A DNA stretch of 64,000 bases from Verrucomicrobiota bacterium (GTDB taxonomy: Bacteria; Verrucomicrobiota; Verrucomicrobiia; Limisphaerales; UBA9464): positions 171,458 through 235,457 of the forward strand of contig JAFLEF010000004.1 in assembly GCA_017309115.1 (NCBI GenBank), written 5' to 3'. Under the pieces are notes generated by a model. That model ran no database searches. It had not been told where the DNA came from and was given only the letters and a program-made list of their open reading frames with translations. The position numbers were made by a program, and so were the translations under genes. This document shows, one piece after another, positions 27,801-35,574 of the stretch; the first letter of the stretch is position 1, and each line of letters starts with the position of its first letter.

Positions 27801-29811
27801 CGTTCACGGGAATGATCGCTCCCCGATTGGCTTCAGCGAACCCCTTGTCGAAGGGATCGATGTAGGCGTTTACATTGTAGCTCGTGCCGATCGCTCGTTG
27901 AATGCGTCCGGCCACGTAGCCCTCGCCATCCGCCACATCCGATTCCATGGGGGCATTAATCCGGGCGCCCACTTCGACGCTTTGGTTAACCACCCGAGGC
28001 GCGGTCAACTGCAAGTCCGCCGGCCAATCGAAGCGTTGCTGACTGTCATTCCAGGCATCCAGCGATCGCAAAATCCGGAGGGCTTCCGACGAGAGTCCGC
28101 TACCCGCGAAATTGGTGGTTCGCAGATTGGCATCGTACCAGGAAAAGACGCGTTCGAAGGCAATGTTCTCTCCCGAAACAAAACGGAGCAGCGTGCGGTG
28201 CACCGGATACTGCGCATCCAACCACGTATAGAATTTGAACTCGGGGGTGAACTTGGCGCGGGGTCGATCCAGAGGATCCTGGAAGTCAATGTTGGGCGCA
28301 TTCTCGGGATTCAGCACCACCGCAGTCGCGGCCGCCTCCGCATCCGTCGTAGCCGGTGGGCGAAGGTACTGACTGTACTTGGCGATATCGGTGGGCCAAG
28401 CGAGCCGGTAGCGACCAAAGAGTTTAGGCCACCGCAACCCGGCTTCTCCCGTCTCCAGCCAATGAACCAGGTAGTCATTAAGATTGATCGTCTCCTTGAT
28501 GGCGTAGAGTTCGTTTCGTTCCGCCCCCGCCACACTGCGCTGGTAGGCGAAGCCGCCGGTGAAACTCTGCTGAATCGGTTGGGGAAACAGTTCATCGAGC
28601 GAACCACCGGCCGGAGGAATGATTCGCTCACCGAGTTCAATGGTGACATCAGACGGCACCGCCTGTTTGCTCACATCGACGATTTCCGTACCCAACTGCT
28701 GATACGTTTCGCCGTCGGATCTCAGGTCTCCGAGCAATTCAACAAACACCCGCCCTTCGGCGTTGTAGGCGTAGATATTTCCCACCTGACCCTGTTGTTC
28801 GTACCACAGCGTGCGCAGTTCGGACAGTGGTTGATTGGTGCTGCCGTCGGTGGGACTGGACGAACCAATGCCCGAAAATTCCTCCGCGACCGTCTGCGGA
28901 AAACTGCTGTTGTACACCACGTTGACCGCCCCGAGGCGGCCGGAAGGAACCGCTACGGGAACGCCAATGTTCTGGAATCCCTTCTGAGTCCAATACATCC
29001 GGCGGGGCGGCTTGGAGGCACTGCCCGAGACGATGTATCGCTCGGTGTAGAGAACGAAAATGTTGGCGCCGTTGGTTTGGAAACTCACCGGGCCGTTGGG
29101 ATTCACATAGTCAGACGGAGGAGGTTCGCTGAGGGAATAGGGGGTAGCCTTGCGCCAGGTGATCGCCAGCGGACCAGGTTGAATCGCATACACCAACCGG
29201 GCGTGACGGCTCCAGTAGTAACCTTCGCCGGTATGACCGGAAGTCGTGTAGGGCTCCGGTAGCCAGTAGGCGGTATTGGGAACGGTAAGAATCACCCCGC
29301 GCTCATCCTTTTCCGGCGGCGCTACAATCGAGCCGAATGAGAAGGAGATATTCCGGCTCAAAAACGGGGCGCCGACCATCGCCCGTCGGAGCACCATGGC
29401 CCCGCCCGCGATCTCCGCCCGCGGCAAACGCATTTCCGCGGCCACCACCGCGGAGAACGGCGTCGCACCCGCCTGGAGAATCGCCGAGTTGCTCGCCGCC
29501 AACCAGTTCGCCTGAGTCAGGCCAGCCACACTGCCGAAGGACATGAGGCCACCAAACTGGCCGGACGTCGGCTGCGTGAAGACCCCGGTGGATTCGTTAC
29601 CGGTCGGCTGGCGCCCATCCGACCCCGGAGGAGTCCCCACTGTGGACGAAATCGGCACCCCCGCGGCCGACTGAAAGTTAATGGGAGTCAGCCCCTCATA
29701 GGTCAGCCGATACTCAATCGGTAGGTCCACCTGACCCACCGCTTCCCACCCGACACCGAGGGCCGCCAGTATCAGCGCGGCCTGAAGTGTTTTCAGAAGG
29801 CGTTTCATCAT
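21814..29811 (-). CDS. Giant secreted protein (2665 aa) with helical, Tc-toxin-like C-terminal region
   Basis: An 8-kb gene. The ATG at 29811 gives a signal peptide (MMKRLLKTLQAALILAALGV); the frame opens further to 29886 without a better start. The first about 900 residues are beta-rich with no known domain. A putative Ig/He_PIG domain lies at about 920-1000 (VVGQEFAFTVHASRQD, GAPAWLSL). A dockerin-like loop (PDGIINAADAARMF) follows later. Residues about 1900-2320 are long helices with coiled-coil character (QDSLAEFQATLQEQEQSY; NEKLERYKTLFDLAARYALL; AANAYDYETGLLG). The last about 100 residues (RSVWNSQWKLVVPG, then TVKDIKINFTTYSY) recall the C-terminus of TcA insecticidal toxin subunits. That likeness is by eye only. 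It lies between the tail-fibre-like and calcium-repeat genes in one transcript. Confidence 0.8.
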   Translation of the reverse strand: MMKRLLKTLQAALILAALGVGWEAVGQVDLPIEYRLTYEGLTPINFQSAAGVPISSTVGTPPGSDGRQPTGNESTGVFTQPTSGQFGGLMSFGSVAGLTQANWLAASNSAILQAGATPFSAVVAAEMRLPRAEIAGGAMVLRRAMVGAPFLSRNISFSFGSIVAPPEKDERGVILTVPNTAYWLPEPYTTSGHTGEGYYWSRHARLVYAIQPGPLAITWRKATPYSLSEPPPSDYVNPNGPVSFQTNGANIFVLYTERYIVSGSASKPPRRMYWTQKGFQNIGVPVAVPSGRLGAVNVVYNSSFPQTVAEEFSGIGSSSPTDGSTNQPLSELRTLWYEQQGQVGNIYAYNAEGRVFVELLGDLRSDGETYQQLGTEIVDVSKQAVPSDVTIELGERIIPPAGGSLDELFPQPIQQSFTGGFAYQRSVAGAERNELYAIKETINLNDYLVHWLETGEAGLRWPKLFGRYRLAWPTDIAKYSQYLRPPATTDAEAAATAVVLNPENAPNIDFQDPLDRPRAKFTPEFKFYTWLDAQYPVHRTLLRFVSGENIAFERVFSWYDANLRTTNFAGSGLSSEALRILRSLDAWNDSQQRFDWPADLQLTAPRVVNQSVEVGARINAPMESDVADGEGYVAGRIQRAIGTSYNVNAYIDPFDKGFAEANRGAIIPVNAIPNSNHLEVWWFRQNNARAGLNAGNTVLGFQTIYWPSVIGRYTLEWPADPREIVLASKLGGTGLSPSEALGTIYFQNDPARDGYNPNEEHAIMSGGTPFATRDDLNILTHSNQEYSSEPFVLVDYPHLDGRPAMAVFKVLREKPEAGWVFDYLVPAGQLLQPPPPLNFLGKPVEGSGDLAVNYNTEPTGGDGDLPGGWTTDAESGRFGHYNRFTFRDRHHDFWVYRGPHAGLPALEAGTYDLTSQSFQPLNSATAVVGQEFAFTVHASRQDEFLTTQVSGAPAWLSLVGSTLKGTPQSDDVGTRSVQIVVRDLYDQSSQTNVLNLEVVASGVMLGQAPLSIRSTNVHTGSIIEFTNRAPFLAVSPTPTNSFTLRYYYRTEPSFAWPGVATPPVAGSIVPYLRKFDATAGEFVGDPGSRLTPSLDIVYRPFWPERDPKDSRKPVATLPYGGTLAEPKFELPGVRDFKTASILYQQSIAQDLGTAVVSAVLHDPTRAKYVEITEQFETELPAGIRTETQQGKVYFPGLPPHLVNRVFVDPDRGTKGSLALIGEYKKELLGESYLLLNVLRGSDLAAVHALCPTNDAVNYPKWVALVNDLSSSLETFREDLPARPGTYAPSAPLTVSVGVGDLANIVDDNTAVDSYALSGTGPGSGYITVLEANGTAFTQPGDPVAMHIFKVGERLDRGELKILPSPNPLSELVTFQHTADLAGRFAEYEYEWKIAAPVDGFPPEPDAAMSRYLALTPAVADLPRYTLGGAGIQALGDNYVVMRYRPISTNHPLYVASPSDANWSEWTRPALAEGWIKRVLAGINPFNQRINDLFNNRVNTDVSIITQAGRRWEGDIALNIDTINNYGLIEIYETVLRRGRSLSIESGFNYGPANDALLLAAGYLNDLYMMLGNEAWADAANPTIGIGTADRNYGDIATALFAFRGQVPSVLDEELALIRGRDDFFQPGVEITPVYNRLIWNYTRGIDAGEVIYALNYNIQENPNQQPDGIINAADAARMFPQGHGDAYGHYLTALKGYYSLLMNGFFDWVPRIEAVNVLSQPVSVDYQDERKFAAAAVALARAGNQAFDLTWRSDYSQVAEDGWEHFEPTRVNTRRTYQTTEGAQNPERFWGMDHWASRVGQGTYLNWVIGNAILPDVDPIPTHEGIQKVDRTTVPELRELTTLAQNLQNSLENAEGGISPLGIPEDGMVFDLNPNKVVGVDNGTHFGQVYDRALGALKNAVTAFDDAKDVTRLLRSEQDSLAEFQATLQEQEQSYTNALIELYGTPYTDDIGPGKLYVQGYRGPDLVHYKYVDLPEAKLPEIWSYSNTTEWTIPLRDLPSDWVSVNYTSINFPTVTNITFNIGPHGFAEKPASWTGRRASPGQIQQAISEQIMSHLQLRQTINDAAGDLVVLQKAIDIYEADRDTYDTVRDIRTGLLVADEVLEKAKFANDLFQKYQDSLKEDVQLTTKAIYSGLPLSLIAGVAAGGDLTSAGRSALEAAGFGIVTTLDKIALARYTVVSALELAVNTARRQAEFNGVEPLERDKERRNAIHDLGNQLGTLQGRFWTINERLRDYDDKQRQVRALIAAGDRLQAERAVARQRAAAVVQGFRTRDAAFRIFRNEKLERYKTLFDLAARYALLAANAYDYETGLLGTPAGRDFKNRIISARALGVILDGEPQYAGSNTGDPGLSSVLAELQADWQVVRDRLGINRPDTHSTTVSVRTEKERILPGADGDTNWQDLLNRARLDNILDDADVRRFCMQADVKDGLPVPGLVISFSTTIANGLNLFGKPLAGGDHSFSPTSFATKIGGVGVAFEGYVGMEDPEANEDAVAAAGGVAAGAVASWFLDPDALAATPYIYLIPVGVDSMRSPPLGDTSQIRSWNVQDLAIPMPFNLGGSPFSTPSSYVSADSLSEPLFNLRKHAAFRPVSDKSKFDLIFYSDSLPRNEFINNRLVGRSVWNSQWKLVVPGRALLNNPNEGLDRFIRTVKDIKINFTTYSYNGN

Positions 29812-29892
29812 CGTTCTGGAGCAGTTTGAAGTTACCTGAGTTCGATCTCCTGACGGCAGCGGCCGATGGCCTCTGCGGATCGCCATCGTGAC

Positions 29893-31722
29893 TTACTGAC
29901 CTTTCCCAACCGCCGCGGCGACTTCCTCCAACCGGCTGGCCAGCGCCTGATTCATCTTCATCAACTCCGCCATCTGGGCCTTGAGATCCGCGATTTCGGC
30001 ATCGTGGTTGGCTTTGAGTTCCTGCAGCGCCTTTACCGCAATCAGGCCAAAATCCGAGTAACCCACCGCCAGGTTGGTGTCTCCAGTGACCAGATTCGGC
30101 TGCTCAGAAACGAGATCTGGGAACAGCGGCTCAAGTTCCTGAGCCACCACACCCATACTCAATTTGGAATCAGGCGCCGAATCCTTCCAACGGAACCGAC
30201 GAACCTGGACTTGCAGCGCGCGATCCAGCATCGGCTCTGCGTCCTGAATGTCCTTTTTGAGTTTTCGATCCGAAGAGACGTCCCAGTTGCCATCACCGTC
30301 CCAGTTGATTGCCCTCGAGTTATCGCTGCCGGCGTTTCCAAATCCGCCACCGGTTGCAAAGAGCTGCACACCTTGGTTGTAGCGCCACATCGCAAAATAC
30401 TTGCTCTTGTCCGTGGGATGAAAGACTTGGAACCCACCGGTGAAGAGGTTGGGCACAAAATTGTCCACAACCCTAAAATTCGCTCCGACGGTTGGCGTGT
30501 TGACGTTCAACGTGCCATCCAAGGTCAAGCCACCTTCGGACCACAGCTTGATTCTCCGACTTCCCTGGCTCGTACCGGCTCCCACAATATCCAACGCGTT
30601 GCCAGTGAAGGTGGCATAACCGATCTTACCCGCGCTACCTTCCTTGTTGATTCCACGTCCAAACTCGAGAAAATTACCCCCGGAAATACCGACGGACCCA
30701 GCGACCTCCAGGCGCAGGCCGGGGGCGGTGGTTCCCAACCCCAAGTTACCCGCGGTGGTCAAGCGCATGCCCTCAGTCACCACGTTTTCGGTGCTGACAT
30801 CACCAAACGCGATACCCCCGGCGCCCTGCCCCCGTTGGTTCAACAGATAGGTCACTCCATCACCATTTCCCTTGTTCCATTCCAGGTACGCCCCTTGCGA
30901 ATGAGTCGTGCGACTCCCAAAGGTTTGCACGGTGAAGGAAAACAGATTGCCCAAAGAAACGTTTCCGCTGCCGTCTCGAGCCACGATCGTATTAGGCGTG
31001 TTGCCACTGGTGGCAGTCGTCCGAGCATTCGGGATGGTGCCTTGGGTGATGTTATTGGCGTTAAGATCCGTAATGGCCGATCCACTACCGGAAACAGTGG
31101 TCGCACTGATCGAACCCGACGTCAGGGAGGTCGCTGAAATGTTTCCCGCAGTGATGCCGGTGGCCGCCAATGGCCCGCTGACCGTGACCGCATTGCCGCT
31201 GCTGGTGATCAAATCGGCTCCCGTATCTTGCACGAGCTTGACCGCATTCTGGGCGAGGAAGGAGTAGGGAGAACTCAACAGTCGGAGCCGGGGAAGGATA
31301 TCGACATTGGATCCGCCGCTGCCAATTCCCTTCACCGTTATGCCCACGTAGCGCTCCGAGGCGGTCGGTCCGCGGAAGATCGAGGAGAGCAGTGGTCGAG
31401 GCTCTCCGGTGCTGGCGCCCTCCCCGAGCAACACGCTGAAGTAGCCCTTGTCCACGGTCACGGTTTGCTGTTCGGCCCAAAGCAGATTTCCGGCGCTCTG
31501 ATCGTTGAAGATCCGGAAGATCACGTCGTAGTTCTTGGGCGCGCTGTTACCGAGGGCCACCCCATTGCCATCCACCAAAAATCCCTGGTACGTGAGCCGC
31601 TCGGGCGGGCTCTGGTTGGCCTGGGCCACCACTTGGGAGGAACCCAAGACCAAGGCGAGAGAGGCCAGGACGGCAATCAGGGCGGGCCGAATGAATCCGG
31701 CCGGGACGAGGCGAGTTTTCAT
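29893..31722 (-). CDS. Tail-fibre-like protein with C-terminal S74 intramolecular chaperone domain
   Basis: A 609-residue exported protein. The ATG at 31722 gives a signal peptide (FIRPALIAVLASLALVLGSS). An N-terminal beta module begins RLTYQGFLVDGNG and ends SSPYSFLAQNA. The middle has low-complexity repeats (ITAGNISATSLTSGSISATT) typical of trimeric fibres. The C-terminus has NWDVSSDRKLKKDIQDAEPM, followed by SMGVVAQELEPLFPDLV: the S74 peptidase/chaperone domain that trimerises and then cleaves itself from phage tail spikes and some bacterial surface proteins. It ends in a coiled coil (LKAQMAELMKMNQALASRLEE). No phage genes surround it, so it is probably a cellular surface fibre. Confidence 0.82.
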   Translation of the reverse strand: MKTRLVPAGFIRPALIAVLASLALVLGSSQVVAQANQSPPERLTYQGFLVDGNGVALGNSAPKNYDVIFRIFNDQSAGNLLWAEQQTVTVDKGYFSVLLGEGASTGEPRPLLSSIFRGPTASERYVGITVKGIGSGGSNVDILPRLRLLSSPYSFLAQNAVKLVQDTGADLITSSGNAVTVSGPLAATGITAGNISATSLTSGSISATTVSGSGSAITDLNANNITQGTIPNARTTATSGNTPNTIVARDGSGNVSLGNLFSFTVQTFGSRTTHSQGAYLEWNKGNGDGVTYLLNQRGQGAGGIAFGDVSTENVVTEGMRLTTAGNLGLGTTAPGLRLEVAGSVGISGGNFLEFGRGINKEGSAGKIGYATFTGNALDIVGAGTSQGSRRIKLWSEGGLTLDGTLNVNTPTVGANFRVVDNFVPNLFTGGFQVFHPTDKSKYFAMWRYNQGVQLFATGGGFGNAGSDNSRAINWDGDGNWDVSSDRKLKKDIQDAEPMLDRALQVQVRRFRWKDSAPDSKLSMGVVAQELEPLFPDLVSEQPNLVTGDTNLAVGYSDFGLIAVKALQELKANHDAEIADLKAQMAELMKMNQALASRLEEVAAAVGKGQ

Positions 31723-31811
31723 GGTCAAAGAAACACGGGCGAAATGTGAGGCCGGAGACTTCCAGCGGATGAACGCATTCAAGGGTGCGGAGGGGAGACT
31801 GCGGTCGGTGA

Positions 31812-33608
31812 TCATGGGACGAGCGTAAGGGTTGGGATTCCGGAAATTCGGTTCAGAGAAAAGGCCCCGCTGACATCGAATCGACGGGCATCAAAGGTGT
31901 TGCCAGCACGAGCCAGACCTTGGACGCGAATGCTCTCCAAATAGCGGCCACTCAGATTGGCGCTGGCATTCACGCGACTATTAAAATCATCCGCCGGCGG
32001 ATCCACACTCAGGGTAATTTCCCGGACAATGGTGTAGGACTCCGATCCCTGGGGAAGCTCGTTGCGGAACGAAGCGTTCAGATTGTCGTGGTCGGGGTGG
32101 TAAGTGTGGAGGAAGGGATTGCTCGCCTGATCCCGGAAATCATTGGTGATGCTGGCCTTCACGACCGCGCCCTGGGCCAACGGGCCACTAAACGACCAGC
32201 CTGGGTTGGCCTTGGACCACGGCAGATGGCTGGCGCTGAGCCGGCGGGCCTGGCTGATCAAATTGGGCGCCAACGCCGATTCCTGGTTGGCCACAATCGG
32301 ATTGGTCGTCGCGTTGTATCCGAAGAAGATTCGCTGCCACAGCGTGGCCGGGCCGCTGTCCGGATTGTGAACGATGATTCGCAGCGGATAGGCGGTGGGA
32401 ACCGGGGTCAGATTGGTGATGATGCCGGTGACCACATAGGCGCCATTGGTATTGACCACGAGCTGGTTGTTGGCGTCGCGGAGATACGACTGAAGATACT
32501 GGCCCACGGACGTCACCGCAGCGGCGCCCACCCAGAGTCCCGTGGGAACCGACACTTCCGCCGACACCGCCAGGTCGATGCGGGTCTGACCGAGGGAATC
32601 AGTCAGCTCCAAAAGGCCAGCCAAGAGATCCGTCGGAGCCCCGGTCACTTGCACACGATCCAAGCCAATTACGACTTCCGTTTCGGATCCTTGCTGACCT
32701 TGCGGCGCCAAGGTCCAGGACTGTGAGGCACCCAATGTCAGCTCCGAATACGTGTAGGTGAGGTTGGTTTGATTTTGTTCACCGCGGACCAACAGGGGCG
32801 GCAGACCCGCAATGGGCGTCTGTCCCGCCGGAGCGGACTCCGACTCCTTCAGCTTCAGTGTCACGGTCAGGGGACTGGAGGTCAGATTCCGAAGGCGAAA
32901 ACTGTAGGAGTTCAGGGAGTCGCCAAACTGGATCTGGCCATTCCCGGTCGCGGTGACCTCGAAGGGGCCATAGTAGGAGTTGTAAACTTCGCCCGCCCGA
33001 ATCCAGTACGCTTCACCCCGAACCACGGGAATGCTGCGAAACGCGAAGATTCGAGCCGGATTGTCCGAGCTCAACTCCCCGCCGTTGTAGCGGAAAATCT
33101 CACCCAACTGCAGCGACGGAACCCCCGCCAAAAACTGATCGAAACTGGGTGGGCTGGTGGGAACCGTGGGAAACCCAAAGAAATTCAGACCCGAGACGGA
33201 CCACTGATAGGAAGGCAGGACCGGACGGCCCTTCAGCTCCCAGGTGTAGTCAGTGGTGGAATAGACGAGGTAGGCCGTGTTCCCGGCGAGCCTCCGAAGG
33301 GCGGACCCACTTCCCGAGGCGCGCTTCCAACTCACCCATTGGCTGCCGGTATCAATCGGCTGTTGCGGACTGATGATGAACTGGGCCGTGGTGGGTTTCG
33401 GGTCCCAACGCCACACCTGTTCGATGGGCGTCACGAGGGGAGCGGCGGCGCCAATGAGTTCGTCCACCGTCGCATATCCGGAATCGACGTGCAGAAACAC
33501 GGCGTTCCAACCTTGCTTCAGGTTCAACGTTTGCGTCAGCCATTGAGCCCGGGCTGGAAGCGCCAGTAGGAATAACCAGACCAGGAGAGTTAAAGGAATC
33601 TGCTTCAT
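31812..33608 (-). CDS. Conserved secreted protein of unknown function
   Basis: A 598-residue exported protein with signal peptide (TLLVWLFLLALPARAQ). The N-terminus reads QTLNLKQGWNAVFLHVD and continues with VWRWDPKPTTAQFI; similar openings occur in my recollection in uncharacterised exported proteins of Verrucomicrobiota. Predicted content is almost all beta strand. Its ATG at 33608 overlaps the stop of the kelch gene (ATGA), indicating translational coupling, and the S74 fibre gene follows 89 bases later. It has no catalytic motif that I recognise. Its fixed place between kelch and fibre genes suggests a part of the same assembly. Confidence 0.75.
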   Translation of the reverse strand: MKQIPLTLLVWLFLLALPARAQWLTQTLNLKQGWNAVFLHVDSGYATVDELIGAAAPLVTPIEQVWRWDPKPTTAQFIISPQQPIDTGSQWVSWKRASGSGSALRRLAGNTAYLVYSTTDYTWELKGRPVLPSYQWSVSGLNFFGFPTVPTSPPSFDQFLAGVPSLQLGEIFRYNGGELSSDNPARIFAFRSIPVVRGEAYWIRAGEVYNSYYGPFEVTATGNGQIQFGDSLNSYSFRLRNLTSSPLTVTLKLKESESAPAGQTPIAGLPPLLVRGEQNQTNLTYTYSELTLGASQSWTLAPQGQQGSETEVVIGLDRVQVTGAPTDLLAGLLELTDSLGQTRIDLAVSAEVSVPTGLWVGAAAVTSVGQYLQSYLRDANNQLVVNTNGAYVVTGIITNLTPVPTAYPLRIIVHNPDSGPATLWQRIFFGYNATTNPIVANQESALAPNLISQARRLSASHLPWSKANPGWSFSGPLAQGAVVKASITNDFRDQASNPFLHTYHPDHDNLNASFRNELPQGSESYTIVREITLSVDPPADDFNSRVNASANLSGRYLESIRVQGLARAGNTFDARRFDVSGAFSLNRISGIPTLTLVP

Positions 33609-35320
33609 GGCTTGCGATAAAGATACCAGTTGGGCTGGGGGTTCAGACGTTGAAACGCCGCCACCGGGCTGCCGGAGGATTGGCCGCCAAAAACCAAGAA
33701 CTCAGTGCCGGCCCACGCGCTAACCCCACCGCTGCGGGCGACCGGTGACCCGAGGCCCGGAAGGGCTCGCCAGGTTCCGTTGGCCGGACGATAAGCCGCT
33801 CCGTTAGCCGAAGTGCCGGAGGTGGTTTCTCCCCCAAAAATCAAGAACTCATCCCCGGTCCAGGCCGCCACGGAACCGGTTCGGGCCGTCGGCGCACCCA
33901 GGGCTGGAAGCGCTTCCCAGGAGTCGGTCAGCGGATCGTAAGCCGCTCCGTCGTCCAGCAGTTGCCCATTCCGTTGGCCGCCCCAAATCAAGAGCTTCGT
34001 GCCGGTCCAAACTGCGGCATGCCCGGAACGGGCGGAAGGCGCCCCGACACTGGACATCGGCGCCCAGCTTCCCACGGACGTTCCGCCCACCACGGGCAAC
34101 CGACCGCCGGAGTTCAGCGCGCCGGAATTGCCCAGGCCACCCCAGACCAATACGGCACTGCCGGTCCAAATCGCCGCGGTTTCCATTCGCGCTTCCGGAG
34201 CGCCAGCCGTTGGCAGGCTCGCCCACAGTTGGGATTGCGGATCAAACGTCGCCCCCTCGTTCAACAATCCATTCGCGTTGCGACCGCCCCAAACCACCAT
34301 TCGACCACCGGTCCAGACCGCCGCATGTCCCTCGCGAGGGTCGGGAGCGTTGCTCGTGGGAAGTGCCGACCAGGACGTGGTCGCGGGGGAATAGGCAGCC
34401 CCGGTGCCGAGGTACTCGGTGCCGAATCCACCCCAAACCAACATCCGCGATCCGGTCCAGACTGCCGTGTGCCCGCGCCGGGGCGTCGGGGCATCCAAAG
34501 TTGATATCGGGGCCCAGGTTCCGGCGTTGACGTCGTAGGCAGCACCCGTTCCGGAGACGAGTCCCCCGCCCAAGGCGCCTCCCCAGACCAACCACACCTG
34601 ACCCGTCCACACGGCCGCATGGGCATAGCGTGCAGTCGGAGCATTCGCACTGGCACCGTTGCGCCAACCGGTCGCCTCCAAGGTTGAAAACGGCACGTAC
34701 CCTTGGGCTATCAAGCCGGCATCCGAGGCCTGGGTAGAGGAAATCGTCACTCCGGTGCCCGCACCAATCGCCGCCACCGCCGCGGCCAGTTCGTCCAAGC
34801 GCGCCTGCAACAGGGCGTTGGTCGCGAGCAGTCGGGCCGTGAAGGAATTGCTCAGCGCCGCCAAGTCAGCACTGCGGGCAATGTTCGCACTCAGGCGGGC
34901 ATCCGGTAGAAGCCCTGAGGTCAGCGCCGCCGCATCGCCGGACGTTCCCAGCGCAAACAACGCATACGGAACCGCCGTGATTGGCTGCCGCGGCGAGAAC
35001 ACTTCCAATTCGCCACCACTACCCGCCGGACGGGCCGCCAACTCCAGCCAGCGGGCAGCTCCGTTGAAGATTCCCGCCCCGAAATCGAGGGAAACCGTGA
35101 ACAGCCCATTGGTCACTGACACGTTCGCCAAGAGAATGGGTGAACCCACTTGAGTTCCCTCCGTCAACTGGTCGAACACCCGAAACCTCAATTCGTATGA
35201 CCCGTTGGCCAACACGTTCCCATCCACCAGCCGCCCCTGGTACGTGAACGGCATGGCCCAGCCAATCGAGGTAAACCAGACCGCGAACAGCCCAATGAGA
35301 AGTGGAAGTCGTAGCCGCAT
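33605..35320 (-). CDS. Secreted kelch-repeat protein
   Basis: A 571-residue exported protein; the ATG at 35320 gives a signal peptide (RLPLLIGLFAVWFTSIGWA) and the upstream extension to 35689 is not protein-like. The N-terminal beta module (MPFTYQGRLVDGN, ending ITAVPYALFA) is related to that of the S74 fibre protein. A short coiled-coil stretch follows (NALLQARLDELAAAVAAIG). Then about six kelch blades repeat AVWTG, a gap, and LVWGG (residues about 225-565), which should form a propeller. It is the first gene of the eight-gene secreted cluster. Kelch propellers usually bind proteins or glycans; no enzyme motif was seen. Confidence 0.82.
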   Translation of the reverse strand: MRLRLPLLIGLFAVWFTSIGWAMPFTYQGRLVDGNVLANGSYELRFRVFDQLTEGTQVGSPILLANVSVTNGLFTVSLDFGAGIFNGAARWLELAARPAGSGGELEVFSPRQPITAVPYALFALGTSGDAAALTSGLLPDARLSANIARSADLAALSNSFTARLLATNALLQARLDELAAAVAAIGAGTGVTISSTQASDAGLIAQGYVPFSTLEATGWRNGASANAPTARYAHAAVWTGQVWLVWGGALGGGLVSGTGAAYDVNAGTWAPISTLDAPTPRRGHTAVWTGSRMLVWGGFGTEYLGTGAAYSPATTSWSALPTSNAPDPREGHAAVWTGGRMVVWGGRNANGLLNEGATFDPQSQLWASLPTAGAPEARMETAAIWTGSAVLVWGGLGNSGALNSGGRLPVVGGTSVGSWAPMSSVGAPSARSGHAAVWTGTKLLIWGGQRNGQLLDDGAAYDPLTDSWEALPALGAPTARTGSVAAWTGDEFLIFGGETTSGTSANGAAYRPANGTWRALPGLGSPVARSGGVSAWAGTEFLVFGGQSSGSPVAAFQRLNPQPNWYLYRKP

Positions 35321-35574
35321 GGGTAAATCCGAGTTTCCCGAACCACTCCGAATCCCAGCTACTGTTGATTTCCCGGCCCCAGCCGGCTTTCGATCCAACA
35401 AAACGCGAGAGAACCCATTCCCGCTCAACAGTGACCTGAACTCCTGATGCAGAGTCGAAATCGACGGATTGAACACCAAGACGCTTCCACAGAAGGAGCG
35501 TCGCCGACTATCCGTAGAGTCACCCCCGACAATATCAGGGCATTCCGGGTGGTTCTCAGTGGTTGTACTGAGCC
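35321..35574. promoter_or_regulatory. Leader region of the secreted gene cluster
   Basis: These 254 bases lie between the orphan regulator and the kelch gene, both on the minus strand. The promoter of the downstream eight-gene run is expected here. I see no clear -35/-10 pair, hairpin terminator or operator. Confidence 0.35.

Noticed and set aside
21667-31137. Series of long plus-strand open frames opposite the giant and fibre genes (for example 21667-23892, 24745-26133, 26212-27789, 27898-29262, 29866-31137)
   Set aside because: They mirror the minus-strand genes codon by codon, are rich in Arg/His/Gln as expected for antisense of GC-rich genes, and have no domains or signal peptides.
29893-31722. 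Prophage remnant suggested by the S74 tail-fibre domain
   Set aside because: The protein has a Sec signal peptide, and no capsid, portal, terminase, integrase or lysis gene lies nearby.
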